From NCBI RefSeq assembly GCF_963675165.1, contig NC_087382.1, positions 5,619,963 to 5,683,962 on the forward strand: a stretch of 64,000 bases of DNA. The letters run 5' to 3'. The stretch's first letter is position 1, and the number at the start of each line of letters is the position of its first letter. The position numbers and the translations under genes are program-made. Positions 29,346 through 39,437 of the stretch are shown piece by piece. The notes below the pieces were generated by a model. The model saw only the letters and a program-made list of their open reading frames with translations, was not told the DNA's origin and made no database searches. Source of the stretch: Halichondria panicea (lineage: Eukaryota; Porifera; Demospongiae; Suberitida; Halichondriidae).

Positions 29346-30972
29346 TGCGCGTGCGTGCATGCGTGCGTGACAATAATTATAATGATTCATGTTTTGAACA
29401 GATCTCTTCGAAGATAAGCTCAGAAGAACTTGGAAATTAAAACAATCAGAAATCAATATATTAAAGAGTGAGTAAGCATAAACTTAATGTGTATATTCAA
29501 TTCTTGACTATTTCTTTCATAATTGTATAAAGAAAATGGATTTACAAGTATTAGAGAACTGAAACATCTCCAGCTTGACATGCTGGACTTTAACATGGGT
29601 GAGAAGGAAAGGATGAAACCACTCCTTGCTTCTGTTCAGACAAAATCTGACAGTTATTCAGGTACACATAATATAGGATGTTCGATGAGTGTTACACTAT
29701 ATACCGTATAGCGGGTAATTTTCGTGGGGTAAAATATTCGTTATTTTCGTGGGCAGGCTGACCTCCACGAAATTTTATCGTAGGCGTGGCTATCTGAACG
29801 TAGGAATGCCGTGCAGCCACGAGACTAAACGAAATTTTTACTCACGAAAACTACCGTTTCTCGAGTTGAACCAATTTTTTACCCCACGAAACTTACCCGC
29901 TATACGGTATACATGCATGCGTGAGCTGAAAGCCTTAAATTATGTCTCATGCTCGGTAATTAAGTATAATTAGTTATCAGTTAGTTACTGTTGTCATTGT
30001 ACTATTGTGTGTGTGCATGCATTTATGTACAACCAATAATATCGCTTGTTCTAAGCTCCTGAAAATTCCTCTGCGGGGAAAAAGCGAAGACTCAACTATT
30101 ACGAAATGCTATGATGTGAAGACGTCTTGATTGTTTGTACAAACTGTAAAATGCACTGTTGTTCACTGATCACTCGTATTAATAGATGTGTTGTCATCAG
30201 AAAGGCTCCAATACTCAGCAGCTCCAGTCCAAACAGTAGGAACTCAAATATCATTATCAGCTAGTGATGACAGTCAAGTCCGCACTAGAATAGGTAAATA
30301 TCGTACTGATCAAAATTAATAACCTATATAAATATACATTATGATTTTTCATGCGCAACAATTTAATACTATAATTATATAGGACTACCTGATGCTAATC
30401 AAATCACTCTTCCAAAACTAATAAAGCAATACAGCCTGACTAACGAGCAACTTGACAGTAAAATAAAGATCACTGATACTCCTAAAATGGCCTTACATTT
30501 CGATTTTGTGGAAATGTATTCAACTGCAATGGGACTACCTCCTGCTGAACAAGCTGATGTGAATATGTTGTACCATAGAGAAGGAAATCAAGCAGCCATG
30601 ATGAAGTGCTTAAAAGTCTGGAAACAACACGATCCTTCACGAGCAACTTACAGAGCTCTACTGGATATCGCACTAAGTTTGGGGAAAGGAGACACAGCTG
30701 GTAAAATATGTCAGCAATTGACCCAATGTAAGTACATGTGTATCTATCAGTGCCCCTCTCCCTTTTCCTCTTCCCTCTACAAAGCAACTATTGTACAAAA
30801 ATTTGACTCGTATTACTGAAATATCACCGGAGAAGCCTACAAAAATTCGTAATAGTGTATAAATTATAATTATAGCTAGCAGTGCACTGTTAATTTTGAC
30901 AACCTGTAATTATAGTTATCAAAATTATCTGTTGTTCGTTGTTTCTATTGTGCAGATTGTACACTAGATTGA
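25962..30972 (+). CDS. Ig / Roc-like GTPase / COR-like / Ig-like / Death domain protein, 9 exons, 5' end uncertain
   Basis: Exons: 25962-26231, 26345-26533, 26659-28938, 29003-29260, 29402-29467, 29533-29661, 30186-30293, 30383-30727, 30956-30972. Every intron is phase 1 and all joins stay open, giving about 1,220 residues. Exon 1 is an Ig domain (YQWYFKNQAI..., GAYWCVAGDG). Exon 3 holds a P-loop (GPGQVGKST), a long insert, the G3 motif DVGGQPAF, a degenerate G4 (VGTFLDEV), then a COR/winged-helix-like part (FLHKYIGLVMYF, VICDPQVVF). Exon 4 is a second Ig-like module (YEWLLGGIKVC, GVFKCLVKD). Exon 6 resembles part of a SAM fold. Exon 8 is a Death domain (LGLPPAEQADVN..., LLDIALSLGKGDTA). The product is likely an intracellular GTPase-controlled Death adaptor or sensor. 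No start codon or signal peptide was found. Confidence 0.85.
29273..29368 (+). repeat. GT/GTGC microsatellite in an intron
   Basis: A run of GT dinucleotides of about 55 bp passes into GTGC tetranucleotides, inside the fourth intron of the Ig/GTPase/Death gene. Confidence 0.97.
29702..29909 (-). mobile_element. TACCGTATAGCGGGT MITE, copy 2
   Basis: It is a 208-bp element in the opposite orientation to 15167-15368 and about 95% identical. The ends are TACCGTATAGCGGGTAA and its complement, flanked by TA-rich sequence compatible with a TA target. It sits in the sixth intron of the Ig/GTPase/Death gene. Confidence 0.88.
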
Positions 30973-31543
30973 TGAATTGATTACACAGTATCGGACTATA
31001 CAGAACACTATTAGTAGATATAATTATAATTGACATGTAATCGTGTGCTTCATTTTAAATTAGTAGTTGACTATACATATATAATTATATAGCTATCCAT
31101 TTATAGTACTAGATTTCAGAAATGTCTGATAGGAACGTTGACATTGATTTAATTTATAAAATAGATACACATTTTTAGTAGTTTTAATACCAAAAAGGTT
31201 TCGAACTGTATGCAGAACACTCAGAGAGAATAAAATAATTGATAGGTATATTTTCTGAATCATGTAATTTTATTTTGCTGTATCATTATGACTATTCAGT
31301 TTGAGAAAGTTATGAGGAGATTCTTTCTATAATTAAATGACTCGTACCTACAAAAGTTAATTTACTAAACAACTGCATGGTTTAATGGCCAGCATCTCAA
31401 TTGGTTGTGGAATTTTTGGTTTCTCGATATTTTTGGTTTGCAACCATCGCACCACCATATTTTTCTGACCAATAGCTGTCGACCGTTTCTGTAGTTTTGT
31501 GGTCCTTCGATTTTTCGGCTTTGGACAATATAAATTAATCGTC

Positions 31544-31628
31544 GAAATTTAATCAATCCTTTAGAGCTAGAGCTGGTTGTTATACTCTTTGGTGAAAGCA
31601 ACCAGCTCTAAAAGACTGATTAAATTTC
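31544..31628. repeat. Foldback repeat
   Basis: GAAATTTAATCAATCCTTTA and AGAGCTGGTTG are mirrored by CAACCAGCTCTAAAAGACTG and ATTAAATTTC, around an 18-bp loop. It directly abuts the duplicated gene fragment. Confidence 0.75.
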
Positions 31629-31634
31629 AATTTC

Positions 31635-31930
31635 GGTATGTCACTGTAATTTCTTTGTCACGGTATTGTGAGTTCCGTGTCTCTATAGGCAGCTCCCAGA
31701 TATAATTGTAGTGATGTCATTCAGTGAAATAGTTGTCCTCTCATGTAAAATGCACGTACAGTCTCTAACAAGTGTATGCATGTATTCAATCTATGCAGCA
31801 TGGCTTGCGTTCAGTAGCTAAGGATTTCAAATTGCTTTCCATTGCCCAAGACACTCGGATACAGACTTCAGAACAGAATCTCTTGCTGAATAACTATTCC
31901 GATTACCAAAAATATTTCGAATAAGGCTAT
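31635..31930 (+). pseudogene. Fragment duplicated from exon 3 of the Ig/GTPase/Death gene
   Basis: It matches 28568-28870 (TTCTTTGTCACGGTATTGTG, CAGCATGGCTTGCGTTCAGT, CATTGCCCAAGACACTCG) with deletions and frameshifts. It is part of a decayed tandem duplicate. Confidence 0.85.
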
Positions 31931-32792
31931 AATTATGCTCTTGATAGGTTTGATAATAATAATTATTGCTTTTTAATAAGTGCTGACATCAGCGTTTTAC
32001 ATTCAAATTGCACAGGAAGCGACTCATCACCGACTGTGCAGATATTTTTCCATATTGCACACCCGGAAGTATTATTGCACACTTGTTATTGCACACTAGG
32101 AAGTGATTATTATTTGGAATAAAACGTTTTCAGCAGTGAGAGAACAAGAAAAACATAGTTTACACACTTATAATCATGCATTGCAATGTTTATCAGTCTC
32201 TTTTCTTGTTTTCTGATGCTCTGTATCACTTCTGTGCTCTTTTTGCAGTGAAGCTGAGGGTCAGGAGGTTGTCAGTATTCATATTTAATGCATCAAACAG
32301 GCATCAGTGTTGGGAGTGGGTACTTTGAGCGGAGTATTGCACATGTAGAAGTGTACTGCACCACCATATAAGCCTGTTCAGGCTTGTATAAAGTCGTTTT
32401 GGCTTCAAAAACGGTTGTCACACTTTTCTTCAGTTATAGCGGTGCATGTTTCCTCTTCTGATACACTGGAGCCACTGGAGCATGATAGAAAGCAAGCACA
32501 TGCTGTTTATCCTTCAGAACTATCCATTTTCAAAACGGGTTGCTGGTTGTCAACGTTTTTCTGTCTTTTTTTCTTGTCTGTTCTCTACAAAATCTTTAAG
32601 TAGCCTTCTGCAAGCTCTCTTGGTGTTCTAGAGTCTTATTTCTTTGTCTTTCTAGCTGTTTTCTTTCTCTTAAACTCGTCTTCAATTGGGAGAACTCAAT
32701 TTTGTTGCTACGCATTCTTCTGGTTGATAAAGCAACCGCATGTTGCGCATGCGCAGATTCAACCTGCATTTTGGTTGCCAAGCAATAAATGC

Positions 32793-32913
32793 ATTATCCC
32801 ATGGATACTGATGATTATCACTCGTCCGTGCCTAGTAACTGTCACTCGTGCCTTGCAGGCACTTGTGCAGTTACTGGCACAGACTCGTGATAATCTTCAG
32901 TATCCATAGGATA
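32793..32913. repeat. Foldback element
   Basis: ATTATCCCATGGATACTGA and ATTATCACTCGT are mirrored by ACGAGTCTGTGCC-type and TCAGTATCCATAGGATAAT blocks, with a centre rich in GTGCC/GGCAC. It is inserted between the two fragments of the duplicated gene. Confidence 0.75.
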
Positions 32914-32984
32914 ATATCATATTATTATAATTATAAGGTAAGTGAAAATACCAAATCAATGATTAGTAGATGATTCCAAATCCC

Positions 32985-33125
32985 AGAATCCAAGCACTCG
33001 ATCCTCTATAAATTTGCAGACAACATTCTTTGACAGGAAATGCATAAGCATACGTGCTGATGGAGTACGACCACTAGAATATAATGAATGGTTTTAGGTG
33101 GGATAAAGCTCTGTGATGGTGATAA
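32985..33125 (+). pseudogene. Fragment duplicated from exon 4 of the Ig/GTPase/Death gene
   Basis: It matches 29003-29140 (CATAAGCATACGTGCTGATG, GAATGG, GGTGGGATAAA, TGTGATGGTGA) but carries frameshifts and a TAG. It continues the decayed duplicate begun at 31635. Confidence 0.8.
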
Positions 33126-33407
33126 AAAAATTCGGCTCCTGTTGGAATTTCAACTAACTAGTGGACAAGATCGATACTCTTGAAACTACTGATATAAGGA
33201 GTTACAATAGCAAGTACCACTATAGATTCATGCATTCAATGTGAGGACATTCTTTATTGCAGTTACGTTAAGGCATTCACGGATTGACAATAAATTTGTA
33301 TTGACATTACTAAGTTTCATGTCCACGAAACAACACAGATATGATGTTATCGCAACTACGTAGTTATAAGTATTTTGTAGTAGAGGTACATGTATCAATG
33401 GTCAAGA

Positions 33408-33674
33408 TCAATCTGGACAAGTTTGGCCAGTTGGACACCCTGGCGCAGGGGCCATGTTATATCGTTCCAATTTTAGTATATGTAGTGCCAAAGCAACTAC
33501 ACTGAAGGAATACATTGATAAAACTTAACACAGTTAAACAAAGATAAAACTTACGACATGTTCGACGATCAGAATTTAAGACATATCCGATGTAGCACAA
33601 ACAGACAAACGATAAAGCTGTGTCAGTGCAGACTTGTTCGCAATTATGCGTTCCACTTAAACACTTGTTAACAC
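33408..33674 (-). CDS. Additional EGF exon and alternative terminal exon of the collagen-EGF gene
   Basis: The exon 33674-33555 encodes an EGF module (NKCLSGTHNCEQVCTD..., GYVLNSDRRTC). A terminal exon 33439-33408 then adds RCPTGQTCPD and stops. Entry and exit phases (1 and 1) equal those of the EGF exons at 35613 and 35405, so this pair could be spliced from the collagen gene as an alternative 3' end. It could equally be the remnant of a duplicated gene whose collagen part is gone. No independent promoter or start was seen. Confidence 0.6.
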
Positions 33675-35168
33675 CTATATAGTGACATACAGGCATACAG
33701 TTACATGTGCAAAATTATAAAAGACAACATCGATATCCTCATTGATAGCTTGCATTTCAGCTTTACCTCGATAATGTAATGTGACATTAATTTTTTCATT
33801 CATAGTAAAATATATCCAAAGTCAGTGCATGCATAAATAAAAGAGTGGAAATGTTTAGCACCTCGAAAACTATACGCGTTTCGTCCGGGGTTTAATCGAG
33901 GCCGCCTACTGTACATGGCCAAAAACACAAAAAGAGTTAAATGATTGTCTTACTGTCACTCAGTGTGAGAATCCTGCATGCTGCTGAACTTTTACTTCTG
34001 TTTAAAATCAAATTGAATTGACACGAGACATAATTAATAATCATGATTCTCAGTGTTATCTCGCTGATCATAATATTCATTAATTAACAATACAGTGCCA
34101 AAAATGAGCGAGAATCCCAGGGGTATACACCAACCAAAATGAAGGGCGGCTGATTGTCACCGAGCGGATCCTTCTCTATAGGTAGGACTAGCTATTCCAG
34201 GTAGCTTGAATGGTTTATTACAAGAAAATCAACAACAACACACAAAATACATGCAGGCATACAGAGTTTCAGTTCTACACGAGGTCTCTCACAAAACTCA
34301 TAAATAAACTGGCATTACGTCACCAAAATCAAACATAAGGTAAATACATCTACCTACAAAACGATCCACACACACACGCACAATGTTCCAGTCTCTTACA
34401 CTGATTCATGAGACTAAATATTTACCTACAGCCATTTTTGCCATGAGAATATCGTTACGCAAAATGATCTTGGACATTGATGCCCATTATTCCCAATCAT
34501 TCTTTGAGACACCTATTATGCTAAAACTATAATTTATCAGGGCCTAACCGCCAGTGATGTACTTATATACTCGAGGCTGATAACATTTTGTGCAGTAATT
34601 ATAGTTAGCACATGGGCGATGGCACAGTGACGTTTGTATTCTTGTACATGTAGGAGCGTCAAGCACTGGGACAACTCTCAACACAGCAGCTTGCCAGTGA
34701 GATCTACTAGAAACATGCAAGGTGCATGGATGTTTGGTCCAAGCTGGTACAAATCCACATAATTATAAGCTTAAAAACCGTCTTTGGGAGCTGAGCCACG
34801 CCCATCGAGAGAACCTCATCAGAATTTAGTATGGTGTTGTGCCAATATATTAGCACTCATAGCAAGCACTGGCAATGTTATCGGTTACGCCTCGTGCAAT
34901 TAGTATATAGCCTTATATTGCTTGTTACTCGTGCTATTAATTTGTATGCGCATGTATAAGCTTATTCTCAAGTTTAAAAGATAATACCATAATTATTACT
35001 AGTCTATACACTGTATCTAACTGTATCTGAAAATACAACTTTCACATTGAAATGGAACGAACCATGCACACAGATAATAATTATTATGTTAAGTCAACAC
35101 AACTACGCAAATATTGTTTACGGTATTTTGTAGTGCTATATAGTGGTACAATGTATCTCATTCCATGG
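33675..35168. other. Region between the two EGF 3' ends
   Basis: It is either an intron or intergenic sequence. It contains a copy of piggyBac-end-like sequence (34435-34556) and a dispersed repeat (34868-34945) shared with the NLR 3 junction. No coding region was recognised. Confidence 0.5.
34435..34556. mobile_element. piggyBac-derived fragment lacking the transposase
   Basis: CAGCCATTTTTGCC...ATATCGTTACGCAAAA matches the sequence left of the transposase at 39640-39680. GACACCTATTATGCTAA...ATAATTTATCAGGGCC matches the right end at 41317-41352. Here the two parts lie about 40 bp apart, as in an internally deleted derivative. Confidence 0.6.
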
Positions 35169-37791
35169 TCAAGGACAAATTTCGCCATTTCGAATACAGT
35201 CGTCCTCTTCTATTGGATTAAAAAATCCTGAAGGAACACATTTATAACTTATACATGTACAATGAAACAAAGATAAACTTACTTCGACATGTTCGACGAT
35301 CAGAATTTAATACATATCCTCTGTGGCATGAACAAATAAATGATGTCACTGTGTCAATGCAGACTTGCTGGCAATTATGTATTCCACTCACACACTCATT
35401 AACACCTATAAAGTGTAGACGTTATTGAACATGACAGCATACATGGAAAGAGTTAATTAAAGATACTTGCAATTAAACTAAGAAAAAGCTTACTTCGACA
35501 TGTTCGACGATCAGAATTTAAGACATATCCTCTGTTGCACGAACAGACAAAGGATGCCGCTGTGTCAGTGCAGACTTGTTGGCAATTATGTGTTCCACTC
35601 ACACACTCGTTAACTATAGTGTCGAGGGTATTGAACGTGAACAACATACATGCAGGCATACTTGATCAAGAGTAACTTATTGATTAACGTCTCCATGCTG
35701 TTCCTTAAGTGCATGTATTATTATTATCCCGTGGTGATCTCCTATCTACCAGCTAAAAGTTAGCATCAAAGGAGGTACGACGGGTTTAAACATTCTTGAC
35801 TTTTGCATGGTATAGATAGAGTCTGCAGTCCTTGCATGCAGTAAGAGAATCATTATTTGCATGCACATTTGCTATACCCATCCCATAGATCTACAGTGCA
35901 GTCTATAGCATCAAAAATAATACGCTATATATAGCTCTGCTAACTGTGGCTATTGCAAAAAGCTAATTTCCACTAACTAAAATTTATAATTATGCTAGGA
36001 ATGTACTCATGGACAGTCTTATCTCAACCATGCAAAGGGCAATGTAAAACTCAATTTCCTATAAATTATGTGATAAGAAGCGACATGACACATGAGATAA
36101 TTGACCTTTTGATCTTATGATCAGTTATGGTCAAGTCTATATGGCATACCACTTCTTAACTACACACTATACACATGTATACCGTATGACATCACTATAT
36201 AGCTAGGCATTACGATGGATTACTAGCTGTTTACCTCACAAGCATACAACTGATAGTAATCCATAGAACTTTAGTACTAAATGTCATCCTCACCTAAAGC
36301 AGGCTCCCCTTTCTGGCCTTTCTGACCCAGAGCTCCGCCTTCACCTTTCCGTCCTTTTAGACCAGGTAATCCTCTTTCTCCTTTAGCTGCTTGGGGCCCT
36401 TTAGGTCCAGTGGCTCCTGTGTCACCCTTAGTTCCTCTTTCTCCTTTAGCTGCTTGGGCTCCTTTAGGTCCAGCGGCTCCCTTAGTTCCTCTTTCTCCTT
36501 TAGCTGCTTGGGCTCCTTTAGGTCCAGTGGCTCCTGTGTCACCCTTAGTTCCTCTTTCTCCTTTAGCTGCTTGAGCTCCCTTAGGTCCAGTGGCTCCTGT
36601 GTTACCCTTAGGTCCTCTTTCTCCCTTAGCTGCTTGCGTTCCTTTAGGTCCAGTGGCTCCTGTATCACCCTTCGGTCCTCTTTCTCCATTTGTCCCTTCT
36701 AAACCTGCAGCACCAGGAATCCCCTTCGGTCCTTGTGATCCAGTGGAACCTGTATCACCCTTAGGCCCTCTTTCTCCATTTATTCCACGAGATCCTTTTA
36801 AACCTGCAGCACCAGGGTTCCCTTGATGTCCAGTAGCACCTACAGCACCAGGGTTCCCTTTAGGTCCTTGAGATCCGGTAGAACCTACATCACCGGTATC
36901 ACCTTTTGCTCCGATTACTCCAGCAGCACCAGTGTTTCCTTTAAGTCCCGGTACACCTGAATCACCAGTATCTCCCGGTTGTCCTGAGTTTCCAACTTCC
37001 CCTTTTGGGCCTAGACTTCCATCATTTCCTTGCCTACCATCTCGACCGTCCAAACCATTTACACCAGGATCACCTCGACTCCCAGGCACACCATGGGTAC
37101 CTGCAGTGTGATGCATGCACGATGATGTCTGGTAGCAATTAAAACACTTCATAGAACAAATTATCTATTTTCTCATGCATTGTATACCTGGTGAGCCCCT
37201 GTCTCCTTGAATTCCATTACGTCCTGGTGTACCCTTTTTTCCCCTCTGCCCACGGTTTCCCTTTTCACCTCTCTGACCATCAGCACCGGGAGGACCAGGG
37301 CGAAATCCACATCTGTCATCACCTGAGCTCGAAAAGCTACAGTTTAAGGCAGACTGAATCTTTCCTACAATTACGCGAGAGATAGCTTCTTCTAGGAGAA
37401 TGGTGGAATATGTCATATCTTTCCTGTCATCCGATGTGGCTGGCTTTACAAAACATGAAGTAGAGTTCTTTTCATCGGTTGTACACCTTACGACTGGACG
37501 TGGATTTGATTTTCCGAACCATAATGATAGCACTTCATACAAGATACTTGATACGCTTTCACTCCCCATTTCATTTCTTTTGAGACGTGCAGCAGCAGGG
37601 TTAGAGACCCCTGATTTACTTTGCTTTGAAAAATGCAGCTCTTTGTTCCGCTGAGTAAGCTCTGCCTTGAATGCTACCAATTCATTCCTTGTAGTAGAAA
37701 CAGAATAAAGTGTGTAGACGTTAGAACACACAAGTGCAGTAAGCAGCACAACTGAAATCACATTCAAACTACTTGATGGATTGTAACCCAT
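35169..37791 (-). CDS. Membrane-anchored short collagen with two EGF modules, 5 exons
   Basis: Exons on the minus strand: 37791-37188, 37100-36294, 35613-35494, 35405-35283, 35209-35169; all introns are phase 1. The N-terminus has one hydrophobic segment (VISVVLLTALVCSNVYTLY), a signal anchor or signal peptide, then a linker and a Gly-X-Y collagen region split over exons 1 and 2, including a 21-residue repeat (GERGTKGDTGATGPKGAQAAK). Two near-identical EGF modules follow (NECVSGTHNCQQVC..., RGYVLNSDRRTCR), and a tail EDDCIRNGEICP. It is likely a type II membrane or secreted trimer with lectin-like or adhesive use. A second EGF/terminal exon pair lies downstream at 33674-33408. Confidence 0.87.
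36364..36700 (-). repeat. Coding tandem repeat in the collagen exon, about 63 bp units
   Basis: Five near-identical units of up to 21 residues (one shortened) encode GERG(T/P)KG(D/N)TGATGPKG and (A/T/P)QAAK. The nucleotide similarity between units is very high, indicating recent expansion. Confidence 0.9.
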
Positions 37792-38598
37792 GATTTTGCA
37801 GCAATTTGAACACAGGACTTATTCAATGTCTCACACAGAGTAATTGTACTTATAGTTGCTGATTCAGTAAAACCACAGAATTTTAATGGGTCCCCATAGA
37901 CATCCTGTCTTTACATGCCAGCTGGCAAGAGCCAGCCAGCCCGCCTAGAATATGCCTGCATGGTTTTAACACTCATCAAGTTTTATGTATTCCCTCAGGC
38001 TGTGGCCAACTCTCTCATAATTATTGTGCATACTGGTGCATACTGGTGCAGTTTCATGTATTCTCTCAGGCTGTTGACAGCCATGGCCTGGAATAATGCA
38101 TGGTTAAGGCATTGAAATATGGGATTAATAGTCAGTACCGGAGTAACAAGAGCCGCAATGGCAGGGCCTCTAACTCGTTTTACATTGCCGAGTCGTGTAT
38201 AGGCAGACTCGAGTTATAGTTGTCCTTGTTACATTTTGATCCTCAATCTTTCTAGAATCTGACATACTTATGGCACTGCAGACTGAAGGATCCATATCCA
38301 CGACATTGGTATAATTATAGTGGTTTTCATGCATAGTAAACACAACAGTGATCGACCTCCACATCCAGCCATGTCAATGAATTGATGTCATCCAGACTAC
38401 ATGACACATGATGCCATATACGGTAAAAATACAACCAGTCAGTTATTACACATGCGGCTTCACCCGTGCAAACATTGGGGAGTATTTGATCACTTAGTGA
38501 CATTTACTATAAGTCCATATCTTACAAGATTCAGCGCTAAAAAACCTTCCTGGGATTGATTACTATAATTATAGTATGGCTATGTAATGAAGTAAGGG

Positions 38599-38746
38599 GC
38601 ATGCACCAGAGGAGGTCCGACATGCGTGCACGAATCACTACAAGTTCAGTGCATTGATGTCATTGCGATCATGTGATAATGCCCAGGCCAAATGCACTGA
38701 ACTTGTAGTGATTCGTGCACACATGTTGGACCTCCTCTGGGCATGC
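38599..38746. repeat. Foldback element
   Basis: Arms of about 56 bp (AGAGGAGGTCCGACATG, ACGAATCACTACAAGTTC, AGTGCATT) are mirrored with about four mismatches around a 35-bp loop. Confidence 0.85.
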
Positions 38747-38972
38747 ATGCAGTAATTATTTTAGAGTGCATGCATGGGCGTTGAGTGTGTGGGCGACGAG
38801 CTCAATTCTCTGGTTCTCAAACTCTTCTGTCTGTTACACCCATGCACCCTCCACTCTGAGCACAGTTTTGTTGAGTAGACCACACAACTGACACAAGACA
38901 AGATATAGGATTCCAATAAAGTTTTAGCTAGGGATTGTTGCATGTTTGAGCAAAAGATCAAAGAAACCACAA

Positions 38973-39060
38973 TGCAAATATATGGCATATTGCACATGCA
39001 GTCAAGGTTGGTACATCAAAGCTAATAAGTTACCGCAGTGCAATATGCCATATATTTGCA
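38973..39060. repeat. Foldback repeat with perfect 23-bp arms
   Basis: Arms 38973-38995 and 39038-39060 are exact reverse complements (TGCAAATATATGGCATATTG core) around a 42-bp loop. Confidence 0.9.
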
Positions 39061-39437
39061 CAGCCAGAAAGCTTGGACGAAAGTTGGAATAATCTCTTTT
39101 ATATTGTTCCTACAACTCACCTTTAATTTGTGGTATCGAAATAAAGAATGCAGAATGTATCATTATAACTATGCTTCTCCCACGCAACAAATCAAATTAT
39201 TGCATAATCACTCGTGCAACTTGGTCAGGTAAATAGTACTAGCTAGCAGCATAACACATGTAGTTCCACGTGTGCATGTTTGTGATTTGAATGTATTCGA
39301 CCTGCAGGTATAAACCAGTGACAACAGGTAAGCACAATTTTGTTCAGTGCTGAATGAAAATTCATAAATTAAATGTTAGGGGAGGAGGGAGAGGCTCACT
39401 CACAAAATGTTTCCTTCCTCATGCACACACGTATGCA

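Larger units (their letters stand above)
30973..33407. other. Region after the Ig/GTPase/Death gene
   Basis: It holds a likely poly(A) signal AATAAA at 31229-31234, a foldback at 31544-31628, fragments of a partial duplicate of the upstream gene (31635-31930 and 32985-33125) and a foldback at 32793-32913. No intact gene was seen. Confidence 0.55.
37792..39437. other. Intergenic region between the collagen gene and the piggyBac element
   Basis: It contains two foldback elements (38599-38746 and 38973-39060) and a short direct repeat near 38030-38060 (TGCATACTGGTGCA). No gene was found. Confidence 0.55.

Noticed and set aside
29231-29456. Short open frames of Cys-Val or Thr-His runs
   Set aside because: They are translations of a GT/GTGC microsatellite in an intron.
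36391-36702. Plus-strand Ser/Phe-rich open frame
   Set aside because: It is the antisense shadow of the collagen repeat.
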